In this document: positions 1 through 7,132 of the stretch, piece after piece | How the letters are laid out: each line of letters begins with the position of its first letter | How positions within the stretch are numbered: position 1 is the first letter of the stretch | Notes under the pieces: generated by a model | Told to the model about the DNA's origin: nothing | What the model saw: only the letters and a program-made list of their open reading frames with translations | The model's database searches: none | NCBI GenBank assembly: GCA_002784245.1 | Contig: PFKL01000026.1 | Coordinates: 1 to 8,649, forward strand | Direction: 5' to 3' | Length of the DNA: 8,649 nucleotides | From: Comamonadaceae bacterium CG_4_10_14_3_um_filter_60_75 | Lineage (GTDB): Bacteria; Pseudomonadota; Gammaproteobacteria; Burkholderiales; Burkholderiaceae_C | Translations under genes and position numbers: made by a program

Positions 1-285
1 GGCGGCCATATCGAGATCATCAACGTCGGCCAGACGCGGGTCGACGGACAAGACTATTTTGGCCTGACTGTGCGCGACTCGGGGCCGGGCTTGCCGCCCG
101 AGGTGATGGCCAAACTGTTTTCGCCGGTGCGCAGCAGCAAGCCGGGTGAAAACCGGGGGCTGGGCCTGAGCATCGTGCAAGGCCTGGTCAAAAAGCTCAG
201 CGGCCGCATTGAATGTCGCAGCTCCCGCATGGGGGCTAGTTTTGAGATTTTGCTGCCACTGCAGCGGGCCAAGATGGCGGTTTGA
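1..285 (+). CDS. Sensor histidine kinase, C-terminal ATPase domain (5' partial)
   Basis: The reading frame is open from base 1 and ends at TGA 283-285, giving the last 94 residues of a longer protein. The visible part is the second half of a HATPase_c (GHKL) domain. The G1 box reads RDSGPGLP (D-x-G-x-G intact), followed by KLFSPVRSSK (F-box region), the G2 box NRGLGLSIV, and the closing strand FEILLP. All visible ATP-site motifs are canonical, so this half looks competent for ATP binding. The family autophosphorylates a histidine in a DHp domain, which lies outside the window, and passes phosphate to a response regulator. The next gene begins with a REC domain only a few bases away, so the two are probably translationally coupled and a cognate pair (inference). 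The sensor domains, any membrane segments and the start are not visible. The C-terminal layout matches the tail of the HDOD protein two genes downstream, so this could also be an HDOD-GAF-HATPase protein. Confidence 0.85.
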   Translation, partial: GGHIEIINVGQTRVDGQDYFGLTVRDSGPGLPPEVMAKLFSPVRSSKPGENRGLGLSIVQGLVKKLSGRIECRSSRMGASFEILLPLQRAKMAV

Positions 286-290
286 GTGAC

Positions 291-2483
291 ATGAATCGCA
301 ACGACCCGACGCTGGCAGACTTTCAACAGTCGACGCGCGACCAGCCATTAACCACTGTTGCCAAAACGCCGCGCCTGCTGCTGGTTGACGACGAGCCCCG
401 CATCCTCAACAGTTTGCTCGACCTGTTGGGCAACGACGGCTTTGCGCTATCGACTGCCGCCGACGGCACCCAGGCGCTGGCGCAGCTTCGCAGCACACCG
501 TTTGATCTGGTGCTCCTGGATCTGCGCCTGCCCGACATGAGTGGGCACGACATCATGGCGTTCATCAACGCGCAGCAGCTCGACACCAACGTGATCATCA
601 CCAGTGGCGACAGCGGTATCGAGGCCGCCATTGGCGCACTGAAACTTGGCGCTTATGACTACCTGCGCAAACCTTACCCGCGGGAGGAACTGCTCAAGGC
701 GGTTTACAACGCGCTCAAGCAACGCGAACTGCTGGCGCAAAACAAGGCCATCTCCAGCCGGCTCGAGAGCTCGGAGCGCATTTACCGGTATCTGGTCAAC
801 AGTTCGCCCGACCTGATCTTTACCCTCGACCACGAGGGCATCTTCACTTTTGTGAACGATCGCTTGCAATCGCTGTTGGGTTTCACCCGCGAAGACTTGC
901 TGGGGCGTCACTATTCGGCGCTGATTCATGCGCCCGATCTTGAACGTGCTGATTACGTTTTTGGCGGCAAGCAAAGCAACAAGAGATGGGCGCGCCAGGC
1001 CGAATTGCGCTTCAAGGCCAACGATACCCAGACCGAATACCGCACCTTCAGCGTCGAGTTGAAATCAATTGCTTTGGACCGTCAGGCCAACGACACAACA
1101 CCGGCCAGCGCACCGGCCAGCGCGCTAGGAACGTACTGTGTTGCGCGGGATATCACGGCGACCAAAAATGCCGACGAACTGATCGCCTACCAGGCTTACC
1201 ACGACGTGTTGACCAAGTTGCCCAACCGCCTCATGTTCAAGGACAAATTGAGCTTGGCCTTGTTGCATGCCAAGCGGGAAAAAACAGGGTTGGCGGTCAT
1301 GTTCCTGGACCTGGATCGTTTCAAGACCATCAATGACTCGCTGGGCTTGCAAGTGGGCGACGAGTTGCTGCAACAGGTGACCTTGCGTCTGCAAGGCTGC
1401 CTGCGCCCGGGTGATACCCTATCGCGATTTGGCAGCGATGAATTCAATCTGGTACTACCCGAACTCTCGGATGTGTCTGAGGCCACCCGATTGGCGCAGG
1501 CGCTGGTGCAGAGCCTGCGCTCGCTCTTCCTGGTCGGCGCCCACGGCATCCACGTCACTTCCAGCATTGGTGTGGCCCTGTACCCGTCGGACGGCGAATC
1601 TGCCGATGAACTGATTCGCAATGCCGACATTGCCATGCACGCGGTCAAGTCGCATGGCGGCAATAGCGTAGCGCTTTTTGAACCGGCCATGGTGGGCGTG
1701 TCGTCGGCCAAGATCATTCTCGAAAACGACTTGCGCAGCGCCCTGGAACACGGCGAACTGGAGATGTATTACCAGCCGCAGGTTGACGTCAACACCGGCA
1801 AAATCAGCGGCGCTGAAGCGCTGATGCGCTGGAACCACCCGCAACGCGGTTTTTTGGGCGCCGGCGAATTCATGCCCTTTGCCGAAGAAAGCGGCCTGAT
1901 CATTGACATCAGTGACTGGATGCTCGAAGCCGTCTGCAGCGACCTGTTGCAATGGAATGCCCTGGGTAGCGCGCGCATCGGCATGTCAATCAATCTGTCG
2001 CCACACTACCTGCAGCGCGGTGACTTTTTTGACAAACTCAAGGACACGCTGGAGCGCTACCAGATTGCGCCGTCGCAGATGGAGGTCGAAGTCACCGAAA
2101 ACATCTGTATCCGCAACCCGCTGGCAGCCATCGAGCAACTCAACAAGCTGTGCCAGTTGGGCGTCAAGGTGGCCATCGACGACTTTGGCACCGGCTATTC
2201 GTCGCTGTCGTACCTGCATCTGTTCCCGATCCATGTGCTGAAAATCGACCGGTCATTTGTGGTGCCGATCGAAGACGAATCGCTGCAGTTCCCGGTGGTG
2301 CTGGCGATTATTTCGATTGCCAAGGGGCTCGGTCTCAAGCTGGTGGCCGAGGGCGTTGAGACCGAAGTTCAGAAGCGTTACCTTGAGCAGGCTGGCTGCC
2401 AGACCTTTCAGGGGTATTATTTCCACAAACCCATCCGCCAGGCGGCGCTGCTGCCGCTTTTGCAGTCGCAACAAAGTCAGTAA
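291..2483 (+). CDS. Response regulator with REC-PAS-GGDEF-EAL domains, probable c-di-GMP phosphodiesterase
   Basis: A 730-residue cytoplasmic protein (no signal peptide or membrane helices seen). REC spans about 27-145, with acidic pair D33/D34, phospho-acceptor D77 in LVLLDLRLPD, T104 and K127 in YLRKPY, all canonical. PAS spans about 162-280 (IYRYLVNSSPDLIFTLD). GGDEF spans about 300-460, entered by HDVLTKLPNR. Its signature is GSDEF (381-385) instead of GGDEF, while the inhibitory-site motif RPGD (372-375) lies exactly five residues upstream. EAL spans about 475-725, with E509-A-L, N568, E603 in EVTE, D630/D631 in DDFGTGYSSL, K651, E687 in AEGVET and Q707 in FQGYYF, so the metal-binding and catalytic set is complete. 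EAL domains hydrolyse c-di-GMP to pGpG. Cyclase activity is doubtful, and the GGDEF domain may instead serve as a GTP- or c-di-GMP-binding regulator. The start is ATG 291; an in-frame TTG at 282 overlaps the upstream stop (TTGA) and would add three residues. Phosphorylation by the upstream kinase is inferred from adjacency. Confidence 0.93.
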   Translation: MNRNDPTLADFQQSTRDQPLTTVAKTPRLLLVDDEPRILNSLLDLLGNDGFALSTAADGTQALAQLRSTPFDLVLLDLRLPDMSGHDIMAFINAQQLDTNVIITSGDSGIEAAIGALKLGAYDYLRKPYPREELLKAVYNALKQRELLAQNKAISSRLESSERIYRYLVNSSPDLIFTLDHEGIFTFVNDRLQSLLGFTREDLLGRHYSALIHAPDLERADYVFGGKQSNKRWARQAELRFKANDTQTEYRTFSVELKSIALDRQANDTTPASAPASALGTYCVARDITATKNADELIAYQAYHDVLTKLPNRLMFKDKLSLALLHAKREKTGLAVMFLDLDRFKTINDSLGLQVGDELLQQVTLRLQGCLRPGDTLSRFGSDEFNLVLPELSDVSEATRLAQALVQSLRSLFLVGAHGIHVTSSIGVALYPSDGESADELIRNADIAMHAVKSHGGNSVALFEPAMVGVSSAKIILENDLRSALEHGELEMYYQPQVDVNTGKISGAEALMRWNHPQRGFLGAGEFMPFAEESGLIIDISDWMLEAVCSDLLQWNALGSARIGMSINLSPHYLQRGDFFDKLKDTLERYQIAPSQMEVEVTENICIRNPLAAIEQLNKLCQLGVKVAIDDFGTGYSSLSYLHLFPIHVLKIDRSFVVPIEDESLQFPVVLAIISIAKGLGLKLVAEGVETEVQKRYLEQAGCQTFQGYYFHKPIRQAALLPLLQSQQSQ
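1099..1122 (+). repeat. Perfect 12-bp tandem duplication in the PAS-GGDEF linker
   Basis: The unit CACCGGCCAGCG occurs twice head to tail (1099-1110 and 1111-1122). The length is a multiple of three, so the frame is kept and the protein reads TPASAPASA. It sits in a low-complexity Ala/Pro/Ser linker between the PAS core and the GGDEF domain, where a length change is probably tolerated. It looks like replication slippage. Confidence 0.8.
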
Positions 2484-2619
2484 CAAATATTTACCATTGC
2501 GCATCCGCTCCGATCGTCACCAACACCAAATCGATCCCACAATGGATGCATGGCAAATTCTCTTCGCAAACCGGTGGATGACGGTATCGTGCCGCTCGTT
2601 CCTGTGGCCCAGCACTATC

Positions 2620-2624
2620 AAGGG
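2620..2624 (+). promoter_or_regulatory. Shine-Dalgarno site that favours ATG 2631 for the HDOD gene
   Basis: AAGGG at 2620-2624 lies six bases before ATG 2631. The more upstream in-frame ATG at 2550 has no purine-rich site in front of it (the preceding bases are CCACAATGGATGC). The 27 codons between the two starts have weak GC bias at third positions. This makes 2631 the more likely start and leaves an untranslated stretch of 147 bp after the phosphodiesterase gene. I see no convincing promoter hexamers or hairpin terminator in that stretch. Confidence 0.55.
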
Positions 2625-2630
2625 CAAGCC

Positions 2631-4616
2631 ATGAGCCGCCTGCACGCGCAGGAGATTCGCAACCGCCTGTTGGCGGTGCAACTGCCCAGCCCGCCGCAAA
2701 CGCTGCTCAAGCTGCTGACGCTGTGCCAGTCAGAAGACACCGGCATGAACGAGTTGTCGGCGTTGGTTAGCAACGACCCCGCCATGGCGGCCAAGGTGTT
2801 GTCGGTTGCGCACAGCGCCGCTTTTCACCGCGCGGACGCGCAGGCGCTGACGTTGTTTCAGGCCTGTAGCCGGCTCGGTACCGCCTTGATCAAGGTGCTG
2901 GTCATCAGTGAATCGGTCTTGCAGACGTTCAATGCGTTTCGACAAGCCATCAGCGCCGACCTGGGGCCGTTCTGGAAGCACAGTCTGAGCGTTGCGGTAA
3001 TTGCGCGCGAACTGGCCAAGCGCCTGGAAAACGCATCATCCGAAGAAGCCTACTTGTCAGGTTTGTTACACGATGTCGGCCGTCTGGCCTTGATGGTCGC
3101 GGCAGAGGCGGATTTTCAGGACTTGTTTGAAGACGACGATGACGATCAACTGTGCCAGCGCGAGCAGGCTCGTATCGAGATGTCGCACACGCAGGCTGGT
3201 GCCTGGCTGCTTGAAAAATGGCATCTCGACGCCAGCGTGATCGAGAGCGTTAGCCAGCACCATGCCGACGCTGTGCTGCTGATTGACGCCAAACCGTTGA
3301 CACGCATCGTCCACCTGGCGCACCGGCTGGCCGATATCCCCTTGAATGACCTTGCCCAGGTGGCGCACTTTGCCGGTGAACAAGGGCTGAGTTCAGACGA
3401 CATCAAGGCGGTGTTGCAGACCGCAGCCTTGCAGGTCGAACAAATTGCCCGCGACCTTGGCCTGGAACTGGCGCCCGCGCCGGTGACCACAAAACGTCAA
3501 GCCGCGGCCCGCACCAACCTGCCTGATGCCCCCCAGACCCAGTTGGCCAAAGACGTCTTTGACCGCAGCGTCTTCAACGAAATGGCCATGACACTGGTTG
3601 GCCAACACAACCTGCAGGCGACATTGACCGCCATGCGCCGACACGCCAGTGCCTTGTTGCAGCTGGAAGACTGTGCCGTCTTTTTGCTGCGCGATTCGCC
3701 CAAGATGCTGGTCGCCGCGTCGATGAACGACAGCCATCGCACGGCTGGGCCAATGTCTTTTGGCGTCGAAAGCCACGCACCGATGGCACAGTGCGTGGAT
3801 TTGCGTCGGGTCGTGTTCTCCAGAATAGAGGAAACCAACGCCCACACCTTGCACCAGTTCATGGATGCCGATGAACTTGTGCTGGTGCCACTGCTCACCT
3901 CGCAAAGCTGCCTGGGTGTGTTGATGGCCAGTGTGCCCGCTGAGCTCAGCACGCACATCCACAATCAACTCGGCAAGCTCAACGCGTTTGGCGTTTACGC
4001 CGGTCTGGCCCTGGCCCGGCGCCACCAGGCCGACAAGCTGCGTCGGGCGCAAATGGCCGTGGCCAAACAGGAAGGTCGGCTGGAACTGCTGCGCATTTCA
4101 CGTGAAGTGAAGACACTGATTGACCAGTACGCCGGGGCCTATCCTTTCACCTCGGTCGACCTGTGCAGCGCCGCGCGCGAGATGGTGCAGCTGCTGCAGG
4201 ACAGCCAGTTGATTCCGGACAACATCAGTATCAACAGCCAGTTGACCGAACGCCTGGCGCTGGTGCACGGCTCGGCGGAAATGATCAAGCAGGTGACGCA
4301 CATCTTGCTGAAAAACGCCTGGGAGTCCTTGCCCGACGGCGGCGACATCCAGGTCGAGGTGGGCGCACTGGTGCAGCGTCAAGGCGCGATGTACACCGCG
4401 CTAAGTGTTTCTGACAATGCCATTGACAGTTCGGCGCAGTTGGTCAAGGCCCAGTTGTACGAACCGGTTTCAGGCAAGGCGGTTGACGAGCAGCGCATGC
4501 AGGGTTTGAGCATTGTCAATTTTCTGGTGGAAAAAATGGATGGCCACGTCAAGTTCAACTCAGACGAGTTTGGCACCCGTTTTGACGTCTACCTGCCCTG
4601 CGCCAAAGTGGCCTGA
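2631..4616 (+). CDS. HDOD-GAF-HATPase-like signalling protein with degenerate kinase tail
   Basis: A 661-residue soluble protein if ATG 2631 is used; ATG 2550 would add 27 residues. HDOD spans about 14-215: it starts LPSPPQTLLKLL, with H117 in WKHSLSVA, H147-D148 in GLLHDVG and H210-H211 in SQHHADA. An acidic run (E-D-D-D-D-D, 167-172) interrupts it. HDOD is an HD-related output domain, usually regulatory rather than catalytic. A GAF-like region spans about 315-460 (FNEMAMTLVGQHNLQATL to AGLALARR). The tail, about 485-660, follows histidine-kinase order. Where the phospho-acceptor H-E would be, it reads I-S-R491-E-V. The N box keeps N562-A, but G1 is SDNAIDS in place of D-x-G-x-G, and G2 is MQGLSIV in place of GLGLSIV. 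ATP-dependent autophosphorylation therefore looks unlikely (inference), and a pseudokinase, dimerisation or partner-binding role is more likely. The gene follows the phosphodiesterase on the same strand, suggesting one signalling unit. Family assignment is firm; the biological output is unknown. Confidence 0.88.
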   Translation: MSRLHAQEIRNRLLAVQLPSPPQTLLKLLTLCQSEDTGMNELSALVSNDPAMAAKVLSVAHSAAFHRADAQALTLFQACSRLGTALIKVLVISESVLQTFNAFRQAISADLGPFWKHSLSVAVIARELAKRLENASSEEAYLSGLLHDVGRLALMVAAEADFQDLFEDDDDDQLCQREQARIEMSHTQAGAWLLEKWHLDASVIESVSQHHADAVLLIDAKPLTRIVHLAHRLADIPLNDLAQVAHFAGEQGLSSDDIKAVLQTAALQVEQIARDLGLELAPAPVTTKRQAAARTNLPDAPQTQLAKDVFDRSVFNEMAMTLVGQHNLQATLTAMRRHASALLQLEDCAVFLLRDSPKMLVAASMNDSHRTAGPMSFGVESHAPMAQCVDLRRVVFSRIEETNAHTLHQFMDADELVLVPLLTSQSCLGVLMASVPAELSTHIHNQLGKLNAFGVYAGLALARRHQADKLRRAQMAVAKQEGRLELLRISREVKTLIDQYAGAYPFTSVDLCSAAREMVQLLQDSQLIPDNISINSQLTERLALVHGSAEMIKQVTHILLKNAWESLPDGGDIQVEVGALVQRQGAMYTALSVSDNAIDSSAQLVKAQLYEPVSGKAVDEQRMQGLSIVNFLVEKMDGHVKFNSDEFGTRFDVYLPCAKVA

Positions 4617-4621
4617 GCGGG

Positions 4622-5542
4622 TCAAAGCGCCGCGCGCAGGCGTTGACGCAAGTCCTGCCCAATCTGGGGTTTGGCGGCAAACGGATCGCTCGGGTTGCGC
4701 AAATTGACGATGTCCTGCAGACGCGTCTGCACGCCAGCGAGCATGTGTGGGTGGCTCAAGATGTAAAACTGCCCTGCCGCCACCGCGGCAAAGACTTTTT
4801 GTGCCACTTCGGCCGCCGTCACCTTGCCTGAGCTGACGGCCTTGTCGCTCATGGTCTGACTGATCATCTGGCTGGCCGTGGGCCGCCCACTCATGCTGAG
4901 TCCTGGCTGGTTGGCCGGGCGGTTGCGGTGGCTCTGACTGATGCCGGTGGGCACGAAGTAAGGGCACAGCACCGACGCGCCAATCTGATCAGTCACCAGC
5001 GCCAGATCCTGGAACAAGGTCTCGGACAAGCTCACCACCGCATGCTTGCTGGCGTTGTAGACCCCCATGTTGGGGGCATTCAAGAGCCCGGCCATGCTGG
5101 CGGTGTTGACGATGTGACCGCGCCAGGCGGGGTCGGCTTTGGCTGCGGCAAGCATCATCGGCGTGAACACGCGCACACCGTGCGCCACACCCATCAGGTT
5201 CACGCCCAGCACCCAGACCCAGTCGGCGGCGGTGTTTTCCCAAATGAGGCCGCCACTGGCAACACCGGCGTTGTTGAAAACCAGGTGGGGCGCACCAAAA
5301 CGTTGTTGCGTGGCATGGCCCAGGGCCTCGACCTGATCGGCTTGCGACACGTCCACGCGCAGCGCCAGCACTTGCGCGCCGGCAGCCTGCACTTGCGCTG
5401 CAGCGGCATCGAGCGCGTCTTGCTGTACATCGGCGAGCACCAGGTTCATGCCCAGGCGCGCCCCGATGCGTGCCATCTCCAGCCCGAAGCCCGAGCCAGC
5501 ACCGGTCAAGACGACTGTCTTGCCTTTGAAATCAGTGATCAT
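4622..5542 (-). CDS. SDR family oxidoreductase (NAD-preferring type, long C-terminus)
   Basis: A 306-residue classical short-chain dehydrogenase/reductase. Visible motifs are the dinucleotide loop TGAGSGFG (13-20), acidic D38 at the end of the second strand (LVLADVQ), NNAG (90-93), and the tetrad N115, S149 (NTASMAG), Y162 and K166 (YNASK). The tetrad is complete, so the enzyme should be active. D38 at this position usually favours NAD(H) over NADP(H), which is family knowledge. The protein is about 50 residues longer than a typical SDR; the extra length is C-terminal (about 215-306), lacks the usual VDGG ending and may cap the substrate pocket. AAAGG at 5548-5552 lies five bases before the ATG, supporting this start. 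It is the last gene of the minus-strand cluster, 34 bp after the acetyltransferase gene, and its stop is 5 bp from the stop of the convergent HDOD gene. The substrate is unknown; a hydroxyacyl or alcohol substrate is plausible from context. Confidence 0.92.
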   Translation of the reverse strand: MITDFKGKTVVLTGAGSGFGLEMARIGARLGMNLVLADVQQDALDAAAAQVQAAGAQVLALRVDVSQADQVEALGHATQQRFGAPHLVFNNAGVASGGLIWENTAADWVWVLGVNLMGVAHGVRVFTPMMLAAAKADPAWRGHIVNTASMAGLLNAPNMGVYNASKHAVVSLSETLFQDLALVTDQIGASVLCPYFVPTGISQSHRNRPANQPGLSMSGRPTASQMISQTMSDKAVSSGKVTAAEVAQKVFAAVAAGQFYILSHPHMLAGVQTRLQDIVNLRNPSDPFAAKPQIGQDLRQRLRAAL

Positions 5543-5576
5543 GATCGCCTTTACAAGTCAAGGTGAAATAGCCGCG

Positions 5577-6083
5577 TCACACCGGGCGCAGCATTTCGAG
5601 ATGGGGTATGCCATCTTCCAGATAATTTTTGCCGACATCGACAAAGCCGTGTCTGCCGTAAAAAGCGCTGAGCTGCAGCTGCGCGCCAATGCGGATCGCC
5701 TGTGGTCCCCAGACCTGTCCAATAGCGGCAATGGCCTGATCAATCAGCGCGTGACCCAGGCCGGTACCACGCGCGCTCTGGCGAACCAGCACGCGGCCAA
5801 AGCTGGCCTCAGGGAACTTGACGCCCGCAGCAAAACAGCGCGCATAGGCTTGCAATTCACCGTGCTGCACGCCCAGCAGATGCATGGCCTTCTGGTCTGC
5901 ACCGTCCATGTCCTGAAACAGGCACTGCTGCTCCACCACAAAGACCTCGCTGCGCAAGCGCAGCACCTCGTAAAGTTCAGCCACGCGCAGGTCTTCAAAC
6001 GCCATCAAGCGCCATACCGGCGTGTCAGACTTGCGCGACGCTGCGGCACCCATACCACCGATCGACCAGAGTTTGAAGGTCAT
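5577..6083 (-). CDS. elaA: ElaA-family GNAT N-acetyltransferase
   Basis: A 168-residue protein matching the small ElaA branch of GNAT acyl-CoA-dependent acetyltransferases. Diagnostic stretches are VFVVEQQC (47-54), DMDGADQKAMH (58-68), the acetyl-CoA pyrophosphate loop RGTGLG (105-110) preceded by GRVLVRQSA, AQLQLSAFYGRHGF (134-147) and the terminal EDGIPHLEM (156-164). The native substrate of ElaA is not established as far as I know. Relative to the E. coli protein the N-terminus carries about 20 additional residues. The in-frame ATGs at codons 11 and 27 are alternative starts, and none of the three has a strong Shine-Dalgarno site, so the start is uncertain. The gene lies 15 bp after the reductase gene and 34 bp before the terminal SDR gene, so it is probably co-transcribed with them. 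It is the one member without an obvious place in acyl-CoA or carbonyl metabolism and may simply be a passenger. Confidence 0.9.
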   Translation of the reverse strand: MTFKLWSIGGMGAAASRKSDTPVWRLMAFEDLRVAELYEVLRLRSEVFVVEQQCLFQDMDGADQKAMHLLGVQHGELQAYARCFAAGVKFPEASFGRVLVRQSARGTGLGHALIDQAIAAIGQVWGPQAIRIGAQLQLSAFYGRHGFVDVGKNYLEDGIPHLEMLRPV

Positions 6084-6098
6084 GATGCAAGGCCCACG

Positions 6099-7115
6099 TC
6101 AAATAAGTTTGACCAACTGCTTTCCGAAGTTTTTACCTTTGAGCAAGCCCAAAAAAGCCTCAGGCGCTGCGGCAATGCCTGGCGCCACCGACTCGCGCGG
6201 TCGCAGCTTGCCAGTGGCCACCAGCGTGCCCAGTTCTTTCAGGGCTTCGGGCCAGACTTCCATGTGTTCGCTGACGATAAACCCCTGCACTTTCAGGCGA
6301 CTCACCAGAATCAGCGCCGGGTTGGTCAGCGGCAGCGGCTCACCGTTGTAGCCGGCGATCATGCCGCACACCGCAATCCGGCCAAAGGCGTTCATGCGCA
6401 GCAGCACCGCGTCCAGAATCATGCCACCCACGTTTTCAAAATAGCCGTCGATGCCGTTCGGGCACGCCACCTTGAGCGCTTTGGCGAGCGACCCCACATG
6501 CGGGTGCTGCTTGTAATCAATGCATTCGTCAAAGCCCAGCTCGTCCACGGCGTACTTGCATTTGTCGGGCCCACCGGCAATGCCCACCACACGGCAGCCA
6601 CGCGCCTTGGCCAGCGCGCCAAACGCACTGCCCACGGCACCGGTGGCGGCGCTGACGACCATGGTTTCACCCGCCTTGGGTTCAATGATCTTGACCAAGC
6701 CATACCAGGCCGTTACGCCCGGCATGCCAACGGCACCCAGGTAGGCGCTCAAAGGGATATGGGTGGTATCCACCTTGCGCAGCGCGCCCAGATCGTCACC
6801 GTTGACCACGCTGTACTCTTGCCAGCCCCCCATGCCAACCACCTTGTCACCCACGGCGAATTTGGGGTGCTTGCTCTCGACCACCTCGCCCACGGTACCG
6901 CCAATCATGGGCTCACCCAGCGGCTGCGGCGCGGCGTAACTTTTGCCGTCGTTCATGCGGCCACGCATGTAGGGGTCCAGGCTCAGGTAGTGGTGACGCA
7001 CCAGCACCTGGCCCTGCAACAGTGCGGGTGTTGGGCCGCTGACAAGTTTGAAATTGCTGGCAACGGCTTCGCCTTGCGGGCGGTTGTCGAGCACGATTTG
7101 TTGGTTGGTAGGCAT
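6099..7115 (-). CDS. NADPH-dependent enone/double-bond reductase, zinc-free MDR (CurA/PTGR type)
   Basis: A 338-residue medium-chain reductase of the CurA / leukotriene-B4 dehydrogenase (prostaglandin reductase) group. Signatures are the N-terminal LSLDPYMRGRM (44-54), GEPMIGGTVGEVVES (67-81), MPGVTAWYGL (131-140), the Rossmann loop AATGAVGS (156-163), K187 and Y201 where the family binds the NADPH 2'-phosphate, and GYFENVGG (224-231). The cysteine/histidine ligands of zinc alcohol dehydrogenases are absent, as expected for this group. Such enzymes reduce the C=C bond of alpha,beta-unsaturated ketones and aldehydes using NADPH; the exact substrate here is unknown. Length and both ends fit a complete protein. 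AGGAGA at 7124-7129, eight bases before the ATG, is the best ribosome-binding site in the cluster and may give this gene independent, stronger translation. It lies 17 bp downstream of the thioesterase gene. Confidence 0.93.
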   Translation of the reverse strand: MPTNQQIVLDNRPQGEAVASNFKLVSGPTPALLQGQVLVRHHYLSLDPYMRGRMNDGKSYAAPQPLGEPMIGGTVGEVVESKHPKFAVGDKVVGMGGWQEYSVVNGDDLGALRKVDTTHIPLSAYLGAVGMPGVTAWYGLVKIIEPKAGETMVVSAATGAVGSAFGALAKARGCRVVGIAGGPDKCKYAVDELGFDECIDYKQHPHVGSLAKALKVACPNGIDGYFENVGGMILDAVLLRMNAFGRIAVCGMIAGYNGEPLPLTNPALILVSRLKVQGFIVSEHMEVWPEALKELGTLVATGKLRPRESVAPGIAAAPEAFLGLLKGKNFGKQLVKLI

Positions 7116-7123
7116 GGTTGGGT

Positions 7124-7129
7124 TCTCCT
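7124..7129 (-). promoter_or_regulatory. Strong Shine-Dalgarno site of the MDR reductase gene
   Basis: On the minus strand AGGAGA lies eight bases before the ATG at 7115, between the thioesterase stop and the reductase start. It fixes the start codon and is clearly stronger than the sites of the neighbouring genes. Confidence 0.75.
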
Positions 7130-7132
7130 GGT

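Noticed and set aside
2484..2630. A promoter for the HDOD gene in the gap after the phosphodiesterase gene
   Set aside because: The gap has an AT-rich patch with AAATATTT near 2487, but I could not find a -35/-10 pair with sensible spacing, so no promoter is called.
3393..4052. A 219-codon open frame on the minus strand inside the HDOD gene
   Set aside because: It is fully nested antisense to a gene with clear GAF and kinase-like homology. Its composition (rich in Gln, His, Gly and Val) is typical of an antisense shadow, and no motif is visible.
4610..4660. An intrinsic terminator at the convergent junction (short GC stems near 4604-4614 and 4641-4650)
   Set aside because: The stems are only 3-4 bp and no T run follows on either strand.
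4928..5566. A 212-codon open frame on the + strand over the terminal SDR gene
   Set aside because: It is antisense to an SDR with a complete catalytic tetrad, is His/Gln/Gly-rich, and shows no family signature.
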